DNA of 32,230 nucleotides from Bacteroidetes bacterium OLB9. Lineage in GTDB: Bacteria > Bacteroidota > Bacteroidia > Chitinophagales > Saprospiraceae. This document shows positions 16,706 through 23,845 of the stretch, piece after piece. Below the pieces are notes generated by a model that saw only the letters and a list, made by a program, of their open reading frames with translations, did not search any database and was not told the DNA's origin. The first letter of the stretch is position 1, and the number at the start of each line of letters is the position of its first letter. The position numbers were made by a program, and so were the translations under genes. Where the stretch lies: contig LNBW01000049.1 in the NCBI GenBank assembly GCA_001567255.1, forward strand, positions 1-32,230, written 5' to 3'.

Positions 16706-17074
16706 ATGAATTGGTTTCAGAAACTTACTGTTTGGTTTTTTATTTTTGTAGTATATACTGCTTCAATTATAGTACTGCCCTCTAATTATACCCACCGTGG
16801 AGATCAGAGGAAAGATACCATTTACAGTAGTTTTCAACTTTATAATAACCTTACAGCTTCATCTGATCGGGTAGTTAAAAAGAAAAGCAGTACAGCCAAC
16901 AATTTACTAAACCATGAATTTAATCATTCGATAGGATTTGATGGTATTGTACTCGGCATTCCTTCAGTTTTTGAAAATCTTTCTTTTCTTGAGCATAGTT
17001 TTAGTAATACTATAGACCATCTGACAACGGTCAGATTGCATTATATTATTTTTCCTTTTCATCTTTTCTGGTAA
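16706..17074 (+). CDS. Small membrane-anchored or secreted protein, unrecognised
   Basis: 122 residues with an N-terminal hydrophobic segment (LTVWFFIFVVYTASIIVL, residues 7-24) that would anchor the protein or serve as a signal sequence. The rest is polar, rich in Ser, Asn and His, and ends in an aromatic-rich tail (YIIFPFHLFW). I do not recognise it. It is supported as a gene by the -7 element immediately upstream and the terminator-like hairpin at 17110-17161, which would make it a single-gene transcript. The next gene in the same direction starts near 17181. Confidence 0.6.
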   Translation: MNWFQKLTVWFFIFVVYTASIIVLPSNYTHRGDQRKDTIYSSFQLYNNLTASSDRVVKKKSSTANNLLNHEFNHSIGFDGIVLGIPSVFENLSFLEHSFSNTIDHLTTVRLHYIIFPFHLFW

Positions 17075-17109
17075 CAGAAGACATTTTCATATCATTTTAA
17101 CCGTAATAT

Positions 17110-17161
17110 CTGCAACCTAAAGAGCATGAATGGCTTATGAAGATGGTTGCAGTCTTTTATT
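17110..17161 (+). terminator. Putative intrinsic terminator after the 16706 gene
   Basis: CTGCAACC (17110-17117) pairs perfectly with GGTTGCAG (17145-17152) and is followed by TCTTTTATT. The 27-base loop is long, so strength is uncertain, but position and T-rich tail fit termination of the 16706 transcript. Confidence 0.6.
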
Positions 17162-17180
17162 AATTTTTAAATTTTAAGAA

Positions 17181-17243
17181 ATGTCTGATATAATTGTTAC
17201 TATCGTCATCATGTTAGCTGTTTTTTGCCAATGGGATATATGA
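17181..17243 (+). pseudogene. Probable displaced N-terminal membrane segment of the 17259 gene
   Basis: ATG at 17181 opens a short frame, MSDIIVTIVIMLAVF, that looks like the start of a membrane helix and then runs into three consecutive TGA codons (17241-17249). Inserting one T in the T6 run at 17221-17226 continues the helix as LPMGYMMMKRK. Removing one A from the A6 run at 17254-17259 would then join it to the 17259 frame. The reconstruction needs two compensating single-base changes and is inference. Confidence 0.45.
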
Positions 17244-17258
17244 TGATGAAAAGAAAAA

Positions 17259-17636
17259 ATGGAAAATCTGCTGAAATCAAAAGAAATGATGGCTTCAGAT
17301 GGACTGACGCCAGGCCTGGTGACTGAGCTCAATAATTTGACACTAGCCATGGATAGGAATTATACCTATGCTTATAAGCTTGAGAGCCAGCATCATACTG
17401 TTGAGAAGATCCAGCTGAGCGATGTTGCTTCATGTGAAGTGATCAAAGGTTATGAACATGGAGTTGCTCATGCTATGGATGTTCAATTGCTTACAGCAGT
17501 TAGTATTGTTTTTAAGATGAAGGATAAATCCCAGCATTCATGGGTAGTCTTTGATAATAAAAAGGATGAGCAGATAGGATCTGACTTACTGGATGCGCAA
17601 GATTTTGTACACAAACTTAAAAATCATATTAGTTAG
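17259..17636 (+). CDS. Unrecognised protein, probably the body of a frame-broken membrane protein
   Basis: 125 residues from ATG 17259. The middle (YAYKLESQHHTVEKIQLSDV, then ASCEVIKGYE) and the end (SIVFKMKDKSQHSWVVFDNK) alternate polar and hydrophobic residues like a small beta-rich, perhaps PH-like, domain, followed by a C-terminal helix with DAQDFVHKLKNHI. I do not recognise the family. A membrane-helix-coding segment lies just upstream at 17181-17243, separated by in-frame stops and two homopolymers, so the native protein is probably longer and membrane-anchored. It precedes the TerC-family gene by 79 bp, with a strong hairpin in the gap. Confidence 0.65.
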   Translation: MENLLKSKEMMASDGLTPGLVTELNNLTLAMDRNYTYAYKLESQHHTVEKIQLSDVASCEVIKGYEHGVAHAMDVQLLTAVSIVFKMKDKSQHSWVVFDNKKDEQIGSDLLDAQDFVHKLKNHIS

Positions 17637-17655
17637 TCATAAATTAAGGTACAAT

Positions 17656-17689
17656 GACACTGGTTGGCAATGGAATGCTAACCAGTGTC
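17656..17689 (+). other. Strong 14-bp hairpin upstream of the TerC-family gene
   Basis: GACACTGGTTGGCA (17656-17669) and TGCTAACCAGTGTC (17676-17689) pair over 14 bp with a single G-T wobble around a six-base loop. No T-run follows on either strand, so it is not a classical intrinsic terminator. It lies 26 bp before the ATG at 17716 and could be an RNA regulatory or processing hairpin or a protein-binding palindrome. Confidence 0.6.
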
Positions 17690-17715
17690 AAGCCTAAATC
17701 AAAATTTATAAAGAG

Positions 17716-18678
17716 ATGATTATTTGGATTGGATTTTTATTAATGATAAATTTGTTTTTGGCACTAGATCTAGGTGTTTTCAATAAGAATCCGCATGAAA
17801 TTACGTATAAGGAAGCTACGCAATGGACTGTCGTTTGGACATCACTTGGACTGCTATTTTCAGGGGTTATATACTTTTTATACAGTAAAGGGTACATGCA
17901 GCCACCTATGGAAGGGATAACACCATGGACTTCGGCTACTGAATATATAACCGGATATATCATCGAACTGTCACTGAGTGTTGATAATATCTTCGTGATT
18001 GCCATGATTTTTAAATCTTTCAGAATACCCAAAATGTATCAACACAGAGTGCTATTTTGGGGCATACTAGGAGCACTATTATTTCGTGGTCTCATGATCT
18101 TTTTTGGTGTTGTATTGATTACAAAGTTTTCCTGGACGACTTATATCTTCGGGGTGTTCCTCATATTTACTGCTATAAAAATGGCGTTTTCAGATGATAG
18201 TGAAGAATTTAATCCTCGCGATAGTAAATTGTATAATCTCATCAGAAGGTGGATGCCACTTACAGGAGAAATCTATAATGACCATTTTATAATTAAAAAA
18301 AGAGGAATGCTTATAGGAACTCCGCTTTTACTGTCATTAATCCTTATTGAATTTACAGATGTCTTATTTGCCTTGGATAGTATTCCCGCCATTTTAGGTA
18401 TTACGACCGATCCATTCATTGTATTTACCTCTAATATATTTGCCATCCTTGGTCTAAGAAGCATGTATTTTTTCATTGCCAATCTACTGGATTCTTTCCA
18501 CTACCTCAAATACAGCCTTACTGTTATTTTAACTTATGTAGGCGTTAAACTCATTCTAGCGCATCACTATAAATTGTCTATTGGGCTATCACTTGGTGTG
18601 ATTGCAGTGTCTCTCCTCGTCGGTATCTTGTTCTCCTTGTGGCATAAGAAAAAATATGGAGAAACGACATCAAAGTAG
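17716..18678 (+). CDS. TerC-family integral membrane protein
   Basis: 320 residues with about eight or nine transmembrane helices. TerC hallmarks are ITGYIIELSLSVDNIFVIAM (acidic residues within the helix), MYQHRVLFWGILGALLFRG, and LILIEFTDVLFALDSIPAIL near residue 225, followed by SNIFAILGLRSMYFF. The repeated acidic-helix motifs (ELSLSVDN and EFTDVLFALDS) indicate metal-ion handling. Family members include tellurite-resistance TerC and Mn2+ exporters such as Alx/YkoY type, which supply metal to exported proteins. A manganese role would fit the nearby secreted superoxide dismutase, but that link is inference. The start follows a T/A-rich leader and a strong hairpin. Confidence 0.93.
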   Translation: MIIWIGFLLMINLFLALDLGVFNKNPHEITYKEATQWTVVWTSLGLLFSGVIYFLYSKGYMQPPMEGITPWTSATEYITGYIIELSLSVDNIFVIAMIFKSFRIPKMYQHRVLFWGILGALLFRGLMIFFGVVLITKFSWTTYIFGVFLIFTAIKMAFSDDSEEFNPRDSKLYNLIRRWMPLTGEIYNDHFIIKKRGMLIGTPLLLSLILIEFTDVLFALDSIPAILGITTDPFIVFTSNIFAILGLRSMYFFIANLLDSFHYLKYSLTVILTYVGVKLILAHHYKLSIGLSLGVIAVSLLVGILFSLWHKKKYGETTSK

Positions 18679-18737
18679 GATTAGAAGAGATTAAGTGATT
18701 TGCCCTATTCCATCATGAATAGCTGAAATAAGGCGTT

Positions 18738-19229
18738 TTATTTCTCCTTACCTACATACTGCTTGCTAAATATAGGGAAAGCAGCACTTCCATAATGTGA
18801 GAAGCCACTATTGGCTTTTAAAGGAGATTGATAGGTAGATATAAATCCGGACAACATATTCTTTATGATGTCATAATTCATATTGCGGGAGTTAGGCTTT
18901 GGATAAAATACAATAAAATCTATTTTTCCATCCTTAGCCCAAAAAACATTGAGCCACAATTTAGTGCCTTTGATATCTACATCAGTTTGACTAGCGTATG
19001 CTTCAATGTCATTTAAGAGTTGCGTCCATTGTCCAAATGCTTTCTCCATATTGTTGCCACAAACTGCAAATAAAAGAGTATTGTATTTTTCAACCATTTT
19101 TTCATATTGCTTTTCATCTTCTCCAATAAAGAATACTTTGTCGGACGAAGGGCTCAAATTGCTTTGAGACTGGCTTATTGCACCATAAGTGACATAAAAT
19201 AAGCAGGTTAAAATCAATAAAGTACGCAT
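18738..19229 (-). CDS. Secreted protein of unknown function
   Basis: 163 residues. The N-terminus (MRTLLILTCLFYVTYGAISQ) is a signal peptide. The mature part begins with a Ser-rich stretch (SQSNLSPSSDKV), then a helical section (DEKQYEKMVEKYNTLLFAVC) and a mixed alpha/beta section containing TKLWLNVFWAKDGKIDFIVF and ISTYQSPLKANSGFSHYG. I do not recognise the family. It has its own position on the minus strand, convergent with the TerC-family gene and 240 bp from the DUF6580-like gene upstream, so it is probably a single-gene unit. It would be periplasmic. Confidence 0.75.
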   Translation of the reverse strand: MRTLLILTCLFYVTYGAISQSQSNLSPSSDKVFFIGEDEKQYEKMVEKYNTLLFAVCGNNMEKAFGQWTQLLNDIEAYASQTDVDIKGTKLWLNVFWAKDGKIDFIVFYPKPNSRNMNYDIIKNMLSGFISTYQSPLKANSGFSHYGSAAFPIFSKQYVGKEK

Positions 19230-19469
19230 TGAGGTTACGGTTGTAAAATGTTCGAAGTACGAAAATACAACTTTTTCTTATATATAAATAAAAAATTAAG
19301 AAAAAATTTATTTATGGGCAAAATTATTACCTTTCCTTTTGAATAACTTTGATTTTAACCTTAAATGTTATGTGAGCACTTAGATGTATAACCATTCATA
19401 TCAAGGAGAAAATTCACCTTGGCTGAGTTAGTTTAATTTTAGCACCGTCAGAGAAAATGAAGAAACTTA

Positions 19470-20051
19470 TTATTTTAGTTCTACAGCCTTACTGTTCTTT
19501 GCCTTCATCATGCTTTCTATCAATTCTTTAGAGCCAAACATAATAGCTGTAAACAAAAGGTTTCCAAATAGTGAAGTTTTATAGAAAGGTATGGCTGCAA
19601 CATAAGACATCATCAGACCATTAGCATCTTGAGGATATATGGATTTTGCGCTCGCCCACGCACCAAAATTAGTCAAGAGGAAAAAAATAATTGAACTAAC
19701 CAGAACAGTGCCTAATACATTGAGGACATTGACTTTTTTTAGCATCACTCTACTGATAAGGGCTATGAGTGCTATCGCACCGATAGTATAAAACATATAA
19801 TTATCCCACCAAACTATACCATTTACATCAGGAAAGAAAGACCTGGCAATCGTATTGTTAATCACAAAATCAGATAAATACAGAACTATAATGGGTATGA
19901 TGACAGACATATATCTGCTGGCAAGATATGCACCTCCAAAAATGACAATACTTTCTGTGGGTGTAAAATTAGGTACATGAGGTATGAGCCTACTAAATGC
20001 TGCTAAAATCATCAATACGATTACCACTATTGTTCCTGTTACTGATTTCAT
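19470..20051 (-). CDS. DUF6580-like integral membrane protein (ECF-S-like)
   Basis: 193 residues from ATG 20051. An upstream in-frame start at 20096 would add a polar stretch and would fall upstream of the predicted transcription start (about 20078), so the shorter form is preferred. About six transmembrane helices are visible. The segment PHVPNFTPTESIVIFGGAYL near residue 23 and the later WWDNYMFYTIGAIALIA and LLTNFGAWASAKSIYPQ match the DUF6580 family of putative transporters, which resemble substrate-binding (S) components of ECF vitamin transporters. The substrate is unknown. A two-box Bacteroidota promoter lies 31 bp upstream. No cobalamin- or thiamine-riboswitch-like sequence is seen. 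Confidence 0.78.
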   Translation of the reverse strand: MKSVTGTIVVIVLMILAAFSRLIPHVPNFTPTESIVIFGGAYLASRYMSVIIPIIVLYLSDFVINNTIARSFFPDVNGIVWWDNYMFYTIGAIALIALISRVMLKKVNVLNVLGTVLVSSIIFFLLTNFGAWASAKSIYPQDANGLMMSYVAAIPFYKTSLFGNLLFTAIMFGSKELIESMMKAKNSKAVELK

Positions 20052-20081
20052 TTTATTTTTAATTATTTTTATTTGTTGACG

Positions 20082-20113
20082 CAAATATAAAGTCAAATTT
20101 TTATATATGCAAA
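20082..20113 (-). promoter_or_regulatory. Two-box Bacteroidota promoter for the DUF6580-like gene
   Basis: On the minus strand a -33 TTTG (20113-20110) is followed after 20 bases by the -7 box TATATTTG (20089-20082). This matches the sigma-ABfr consensus TTTG-N19-21-TAnnTTTG. Transcription would start near 20078, leaving a leader of about 27 nt before ATG 20051. Confidence 0.75.
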
Positions 20114-20360
20114 TTGCCCTATTTAATTGTCACTTTTATGACGAACAGTACCTTAAAAATCACGTTTTGAAACTCATAAATAATTCTTAAATCTGTACCT
20201 TGAATGATTCAAGTTGTAATAATAAATGTAATTTCGTTCGTGACTGGTGAATTGCTAGGTGTCAGGACACTGGAATAATGATTAGGAAGTCAATGATCAT
20301 AGTTAAAGACTGTGTTTATCTTTGGCAAAAGAATTAAATCTGGGTTTTAGTATATTTTGC

Positions 20361-20368
20361 TATTTTTG
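20361..20368 (+). promoter_or_regulatory. Putative -7 promoter element for the CPBP protease gene
   Basis: TATTTTTG matches TAnnTTTG and ends 20 bp before the ATG at 20389. No well-spaced -33 TTTG is present. Confidence 0.4.
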
Positions 20369-20388
20369 GCCTTTCAATTTGAAAATTT

Positions 20389-21384
20389 ATGATTTTAAAT
20401 CAGGCTTTTAAAGGGTTGAATGATTGGTGGAGATATCTATTAGGTATTCTGATTGTCATTGCGGCATACGGTATTGGACAAATTCCATTGACTATTTTGT
20501 TATTCACAACGATTGGATCTAATCAAGATATTGGAGTGGATGAATTAGAGACATTCAATAAAAGCATGGATTTTACTTTATTGGGGATAGACAAGAATCT
20601 GGGATTTGCATTATTAATCATGATTTTTATATTCGCTCTTGCAGGCTTGTGGCTAACGGTTAAGTATCTTCATCATAAAAAAATAATTGATCTGATCACA
20701 CCTAATCGCCCGATTGATTTTAAGAGAATTTTATTGGGGTTTGGTATCTGGTTTCTGCTAGGAGGGATGATTGAATTAGTGAGTTATTTTATTGCACCTG
20801 AAGATTACCATTTTCGGTGGAGCGGAAGTAGCTTTTTTGTACTAGTTTTGATTTCCTTGTTTTTACTGCCGTTTCAAACTGCTTTTGAGGAATTGTTTTT
20901 TCGTGGCTATTTAATGCAAGGCATTGTAGGAATGGGCTATAGAAAATGGGTGGCTATTTTAGGGTCAAGTATCCTTTTTGGACTCATCCATAGCATGAAT
21001 CCGGAGATCAGCAAATACGGTTTCTTGACGATGCAGGTGTATTATATCCTTGCAGGTGTATTTCTAGCGCTTGTGACAGTGCTAGATGATAGCCTTGAAT
21101 TGGCCATTGGCATCCATACGGCTATAAATTTTATCGGTGCGACTATGATTACTTATGAAGGCAGTGTATTGCAGACGGATACCTTATTTGTGGCAAAGGA
21201 AACAAACCCATGGTTGATGATTGCGGGATTGATTGTAAGTGGAGGATTGTTTATAGCTATATGTACAAGATTATTTGGCTGGAAACCATTAAGCTCTACA
21301 CTTGATGATAGTGATTTACAAACCAACGCTTTGCCTATCAAACTATCTATTGAAGATGATTTTGAAAATAAAAATGAATTTTAA
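20389..21384 (+). CDS. CPBP-family intramembrane metalloprotease (Abi/CAAX protease-like)
   Basis: 331 residues with about eight transmembrane helices. The family motifs are EExxxR as FEELFFRGYLMQ (E167, E168, R172), then the second motif FGLIHSMNP, and a third His-containing motif in IGIHTAINFIG. These residues form a membrane-embedded glutamate/histidine protease site, as in type II CAAX proteases (Rce1) and bacteriocin-immunity Abi proteins. The natural substrate is unknown; in bacteria most members are of unknown function. The stop at 21382-21384 is 7 bp before the preferred start of the M1 peptidase gene, so the two proteases are probably cotranscribed. Confidence 0.92.
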   Translation: MILNQAFKGLNDWWRYLLGILIVIAAYGIGQIPLTILLFTTIGSNQDIGVDELETFNKSMDFTLLGIDKNLGFALLIMIFIFALAGLWLTVKYLHHKKIIDLITPNRPIDFKRILLGFGIWFLLGGMIELVSYFIAPEDYHFRWSGSSFFVLVLISLFLLPFQTAFEELFFRGYLMQGIVGMGYRKWVAILGSSILFGLIHSMNPEISKYGFLTMQVYYILAGVFLALVTVLDDSLELAIGIHTAINFIGATMITYEGSVLQTDTLFVAKETNPWLMIAGLIVSGGLFIAICTRLFGWKPLSSTLDDSDLQTNALPIKLSIEDDFENKNEF

Positions 21385-21391
21385 TTTAAAT

Positions 21392-23251
21392 ATGAACAGA
21401 TTTGTTATTGCATTATTACTTGGACTGATTAATTGTATTGGGTTGAATGCACAACCTGATAGGTGGCAACAAGCTGCAAATTATAAGATGGACATAGATT
21501 TTAATATTAAAAAACATCAACTGTCCGGCCAACAAACTTTAGAATATACTAATAATAGCCCGGATACGCTCGATAAGGTTTATTATCATCTTTATTTTAA
21601 TGCTTTTAAACCAGGGAGCGATATGGATGTCAGATCTCGGTCTATTATAGATCCGGATCCAAGAGTAAGAGACCGTATTGTCAAATTGCAGAAAGACGAA
21701 CAAGGATTTCAGAATATACGGTCGATTAAGATGAATGGAAAGAAAGTAGATTCTTATAAAACGGAAGGCACTATACTAATTGTCGATCTCAAAGAGCCTA
21801 TACTACCTCATAGCACAGTTGTTTTTGATATGGAGTTTTTAGCTCAAATACCACAACAGATTAGAAGAACCGGCCGATTTAATAGTGAAGGTATAGAGTA
21901 TAGTGTGTCACAATGGTATCCGAAGATGTGTAATTATGATTATCAGGGATGGCATACAGATCAGTATATAGGTAGAGAGTTTTATGGAATTTGGGGTAGC
22001 TTTGATGTCAAAATTACTTTACCTTCTAATTATATCGTCGCGGGAACTGGTTTGTTGCAGAATAAGGATGAGATTGGATATGGATATAGTGATAACGAAC
22101 CTGAATCTAGGCCTAAGCGTTTGACGTGGCATTTTAAAGCAGATAAGGTGCATGATTTTGTATGGGCAGCTGATCCGGACTACAAACAAATCGCACATAC
22201 TATGAAAGATGGCACGGTCTTAAGGTTTTTCTATCAGCCTGGACCAAAGACAACAGATAACTGGACAAAATTGCCACCTGTAATGGAGGAGGTATTTAAT
22301 TTTGCTAATAAACATTTCGGACCATATCCTTTTAGTCAGTATTCATTCATTCAAGGTGGTGATGGAGGTATGGAATACCCGATGGCTACTTTGATAACCG
22401 GAGAGCGAAAATTTGGTTCTTTGGTAGGTGTTTCTGTGCATGAATTGATGCACTCATGGTATCAAATGGTATTAGGTTCTAATGAATTATTATATGCCTG
22501 GATGGACGAGGGATTTACTGAGTATGCTTCTAGTGAAGTTATGAATCACTTGAAAAATGTTGGGTTACTGGATGGCAATGCAGTTATGGATCCTCATATT
22601 GCTTCTGTCAATAATTACATAGAGTTTACCAAAACTGGTCTTGAAGAACCATTAAGTACCCATGCTGATCATTTTAATACCAATAGAGCTTATGGAATGG
22701 CAGCATACGTAAAGGGTGAAGTTTTTTTAGAGCAATTACGCTATATAATCGGTGATGAAGCATTTAATCGTGGTATGCTGAGGTATTATAATACCTGGAA
22801 ATTCAAACATCCTAATCCTAATGATTTTATAAGGATAATGGAAAAGGTCAGTGGCATTCAGCTGGATTGGTTTCTAAGGTATTTTGTAAATACTACTTAT
22901 ACCATAGACTATGAAGTGGTAGAGATGAGAGGTAAAGAAGTGATCCTTCGCAGAAATGGAGGTATGCCTATGCCGATAGATTTGACGGTTATCCTCAAAT
23001 CTGGTGAGGTCAAAAGATATTATATCCCACTAGACTTAATGCTCGGCATAAAGTCAGAGGATAATACTTTTAATGGTTTTACAGCTTCTAGTCCATGGCA
23101 CTGGGTTCATGAAAGTTTTTCAATTCCCATCAATGAACATCCGTCTGAAATTAATCATGTACAAATTGATGTTTCTAATCGTATGGCTGATGTAGATCGA
23201 ACTAATAATTTATGGCCACGACCAATGAAAGCAAAAGAGATATATAAATAA
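21392..23251 (+). CDS. Secreted M1-family zinc aminopeptidase
   Basis: 619 residues from ATG 21392, chosen because it begins a signal peptide (MNRFVIALLLGLINCIGLNA, cleaved before QPD) and lies 7 bp after the previous stop. An ATG at 21374 would overlap that gene. The N-terminal beta domain (NYKMDIDFNIKKHQLSGQQT) is followed by the exopeptidase substrate motif GGMEYP (in place of GAMEN), the zinc site HELMH (350-354) and the third ligand E373 in WMDEGFTEYAS. The later YVKGEVFLEQLRYIIG is typical of the family. It trims N-terminal residues from peptides in the periplasm or outside the cell. The C-terminal domain lacks a T9SS sorting tail. Confidence 0.94.
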   Translation: MNRFVIALLLGLINCIGLNAQPDRWQQAANYKMDIDFNIKKHQLSGQQTLEYTNNSPDTLDKVYYHLYFNAFKPGSDMDVRSRSIIDPDPRVRDRIVKLQKDEQGFQNIRSIKMNGKKVDSYKTEGTILIVDLKEPILPHSTVVFDMEFLAQIPQQIRRTGRFNSEGIEYSVSQWYPKMCNYDYQGWHTDQYIGREFYGIWGSFDVKITLPSNYIVAGTGLLQNKDEIGYGYSDNEPESRPKRLTWHFKADKVHDFVWAADPDYKQIAHTMKDGTVLRFFYQPGPKTTDNWTKLPPVMEEVFNFANKHFGPYPFSQYSFIQGGDGGMEYPMATLITGERKFGSLVGVSVHELMHSWYQMVLGSNELLYAWMDEGFTEYASSEVMNHLKNVGLLDGNAVMDPHIASVNNYIEFTKTGLEEPLSTHADHFNTNRAYGMAAYVKGEVFLEQLRYIIGDEAFNRGMLRYYNTWKFKHPNPNDFIRIMEKVSGIQLDWFLRYFVNTTYTIDYEVVEMRGKEVILRRNGGMPMPIDLTVILKSGEVKRYYIPLDLMLGIKSEDNTFNGFTASSPWHWVHESFSIPINEHPSEINHVQIDVSNRMADVDRTNNLWPRPMKAKEIYK

Positions 23252-23845
23252 AATTAGACAATAGTTCTATCGAATAAACATGATGAAGTAGCGTCCTTTT
23301 GTTATAAAAAGGATGCTATTTTTATTTGATAAGGGACCTTATCTATATCATATGACAAAAGCTTCAGCTGTGTTTTGAAATTTAACCCCACCTACTGTAT
23401 AAGATCTTACTACTTTGGAAAATGATACAAAATAGTTATGAAAATAGCATTGACATGCTATAAATGATTTGAGTCAAATTTGTATGTAAGGACAACTACC
23501 TCTAGATCACATATCCATATGAAAACATACTATACTACTCACCAATAGATAGAATTTTTAAATCTGTACCGGTCGATTGTATCAACCTCATCAATCCGTA
23601 TTACAAGAATCAGTTATATATGTTTTATGTGATAGTAATCCTTTTGGGGTATAACATACATTAAGAATTGGTATAATGTTTGCCTTATTAAACTATGAAT
23701 TAAAAATTAAACAAATATAAAATTTATTAAAATGCTATTAATTTATAAATCAATAGATAACAGATTTAAAAAATTAGCATATAAAGATTTTATAAATAAA
23801 AACAAGCAAATATTTCAATTCGGATCATTCCTAAAACAAAAAAAG
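23252..23845. other. Intergenic region before the giant T9SS cargo gene
   Basis: About 590 bp without a convincing gene. It holds the terminator at 23289-23323 and then AT-rich sequence. An in-frame ATG at 23732 extends the giant gene upstream by 38 residues (MLLIYKSIDNRF and on), but these are Lys/Asn/Phe-rich and would hide the signal peptide, so they probably reflect untranslated leader. I found no clear TTTG-N20-TAnnTTTG promoter here. Confidence 0.55.
23289..23323 (+). terminator. Intrinsic terminator after the M1 peptidase gene
   Basis: TAGCGTCCTTTT (23289-23300) pairs with AAAAGGATGCTA (23307-23318), 12 bp with one G-T wobble and a six-base loop, followed by TTTTTATTT. It ends the CPBP-M1 transcript 38 bp after the stop. 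Confidence 0.85.

Noticed and set aside
17637..17715. yybP-ykoY manganese riboswitch before the TerC-family gene
   Set aside because: A strong hairpin is present but none of the conserved riboswitch loop sequences, and the leader is too short.
18702..18734. Hairpin GCCCTATT/AATAAGGC between the TerC-family and secreted-protein genes as a bidirectional terminator
   Set aside because: The stem has a mismatch, a 17-base loop and only a short T-run overlapping a stop codon; too weak to list as a feature.
19380..19445. Short inverted repeat CAAGG/CCTTG downstream of the DUF6580-like gene
   Set aside because: The stem is only five base pairs with no T-run, within chance expectation.
20097..20388. 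Vitamin riboswitch upstream of the DUF6580-like gene or the CPBP protease gene
   Set aside because: No cobalamin (B12-box-like) or TPP motifs are visible; a plain two-box promoter explains the region facing the DUF6580-like gene.
23672..23677. Perfect E. coli-type -10 box TATAAT before the giant gene
   Set aside because: Bacteroidota primary sigma factors use TTTG/TAnnTTTG, and no partner element is placed correctly; in AT-rich DNA this hexamer is expected by chance.
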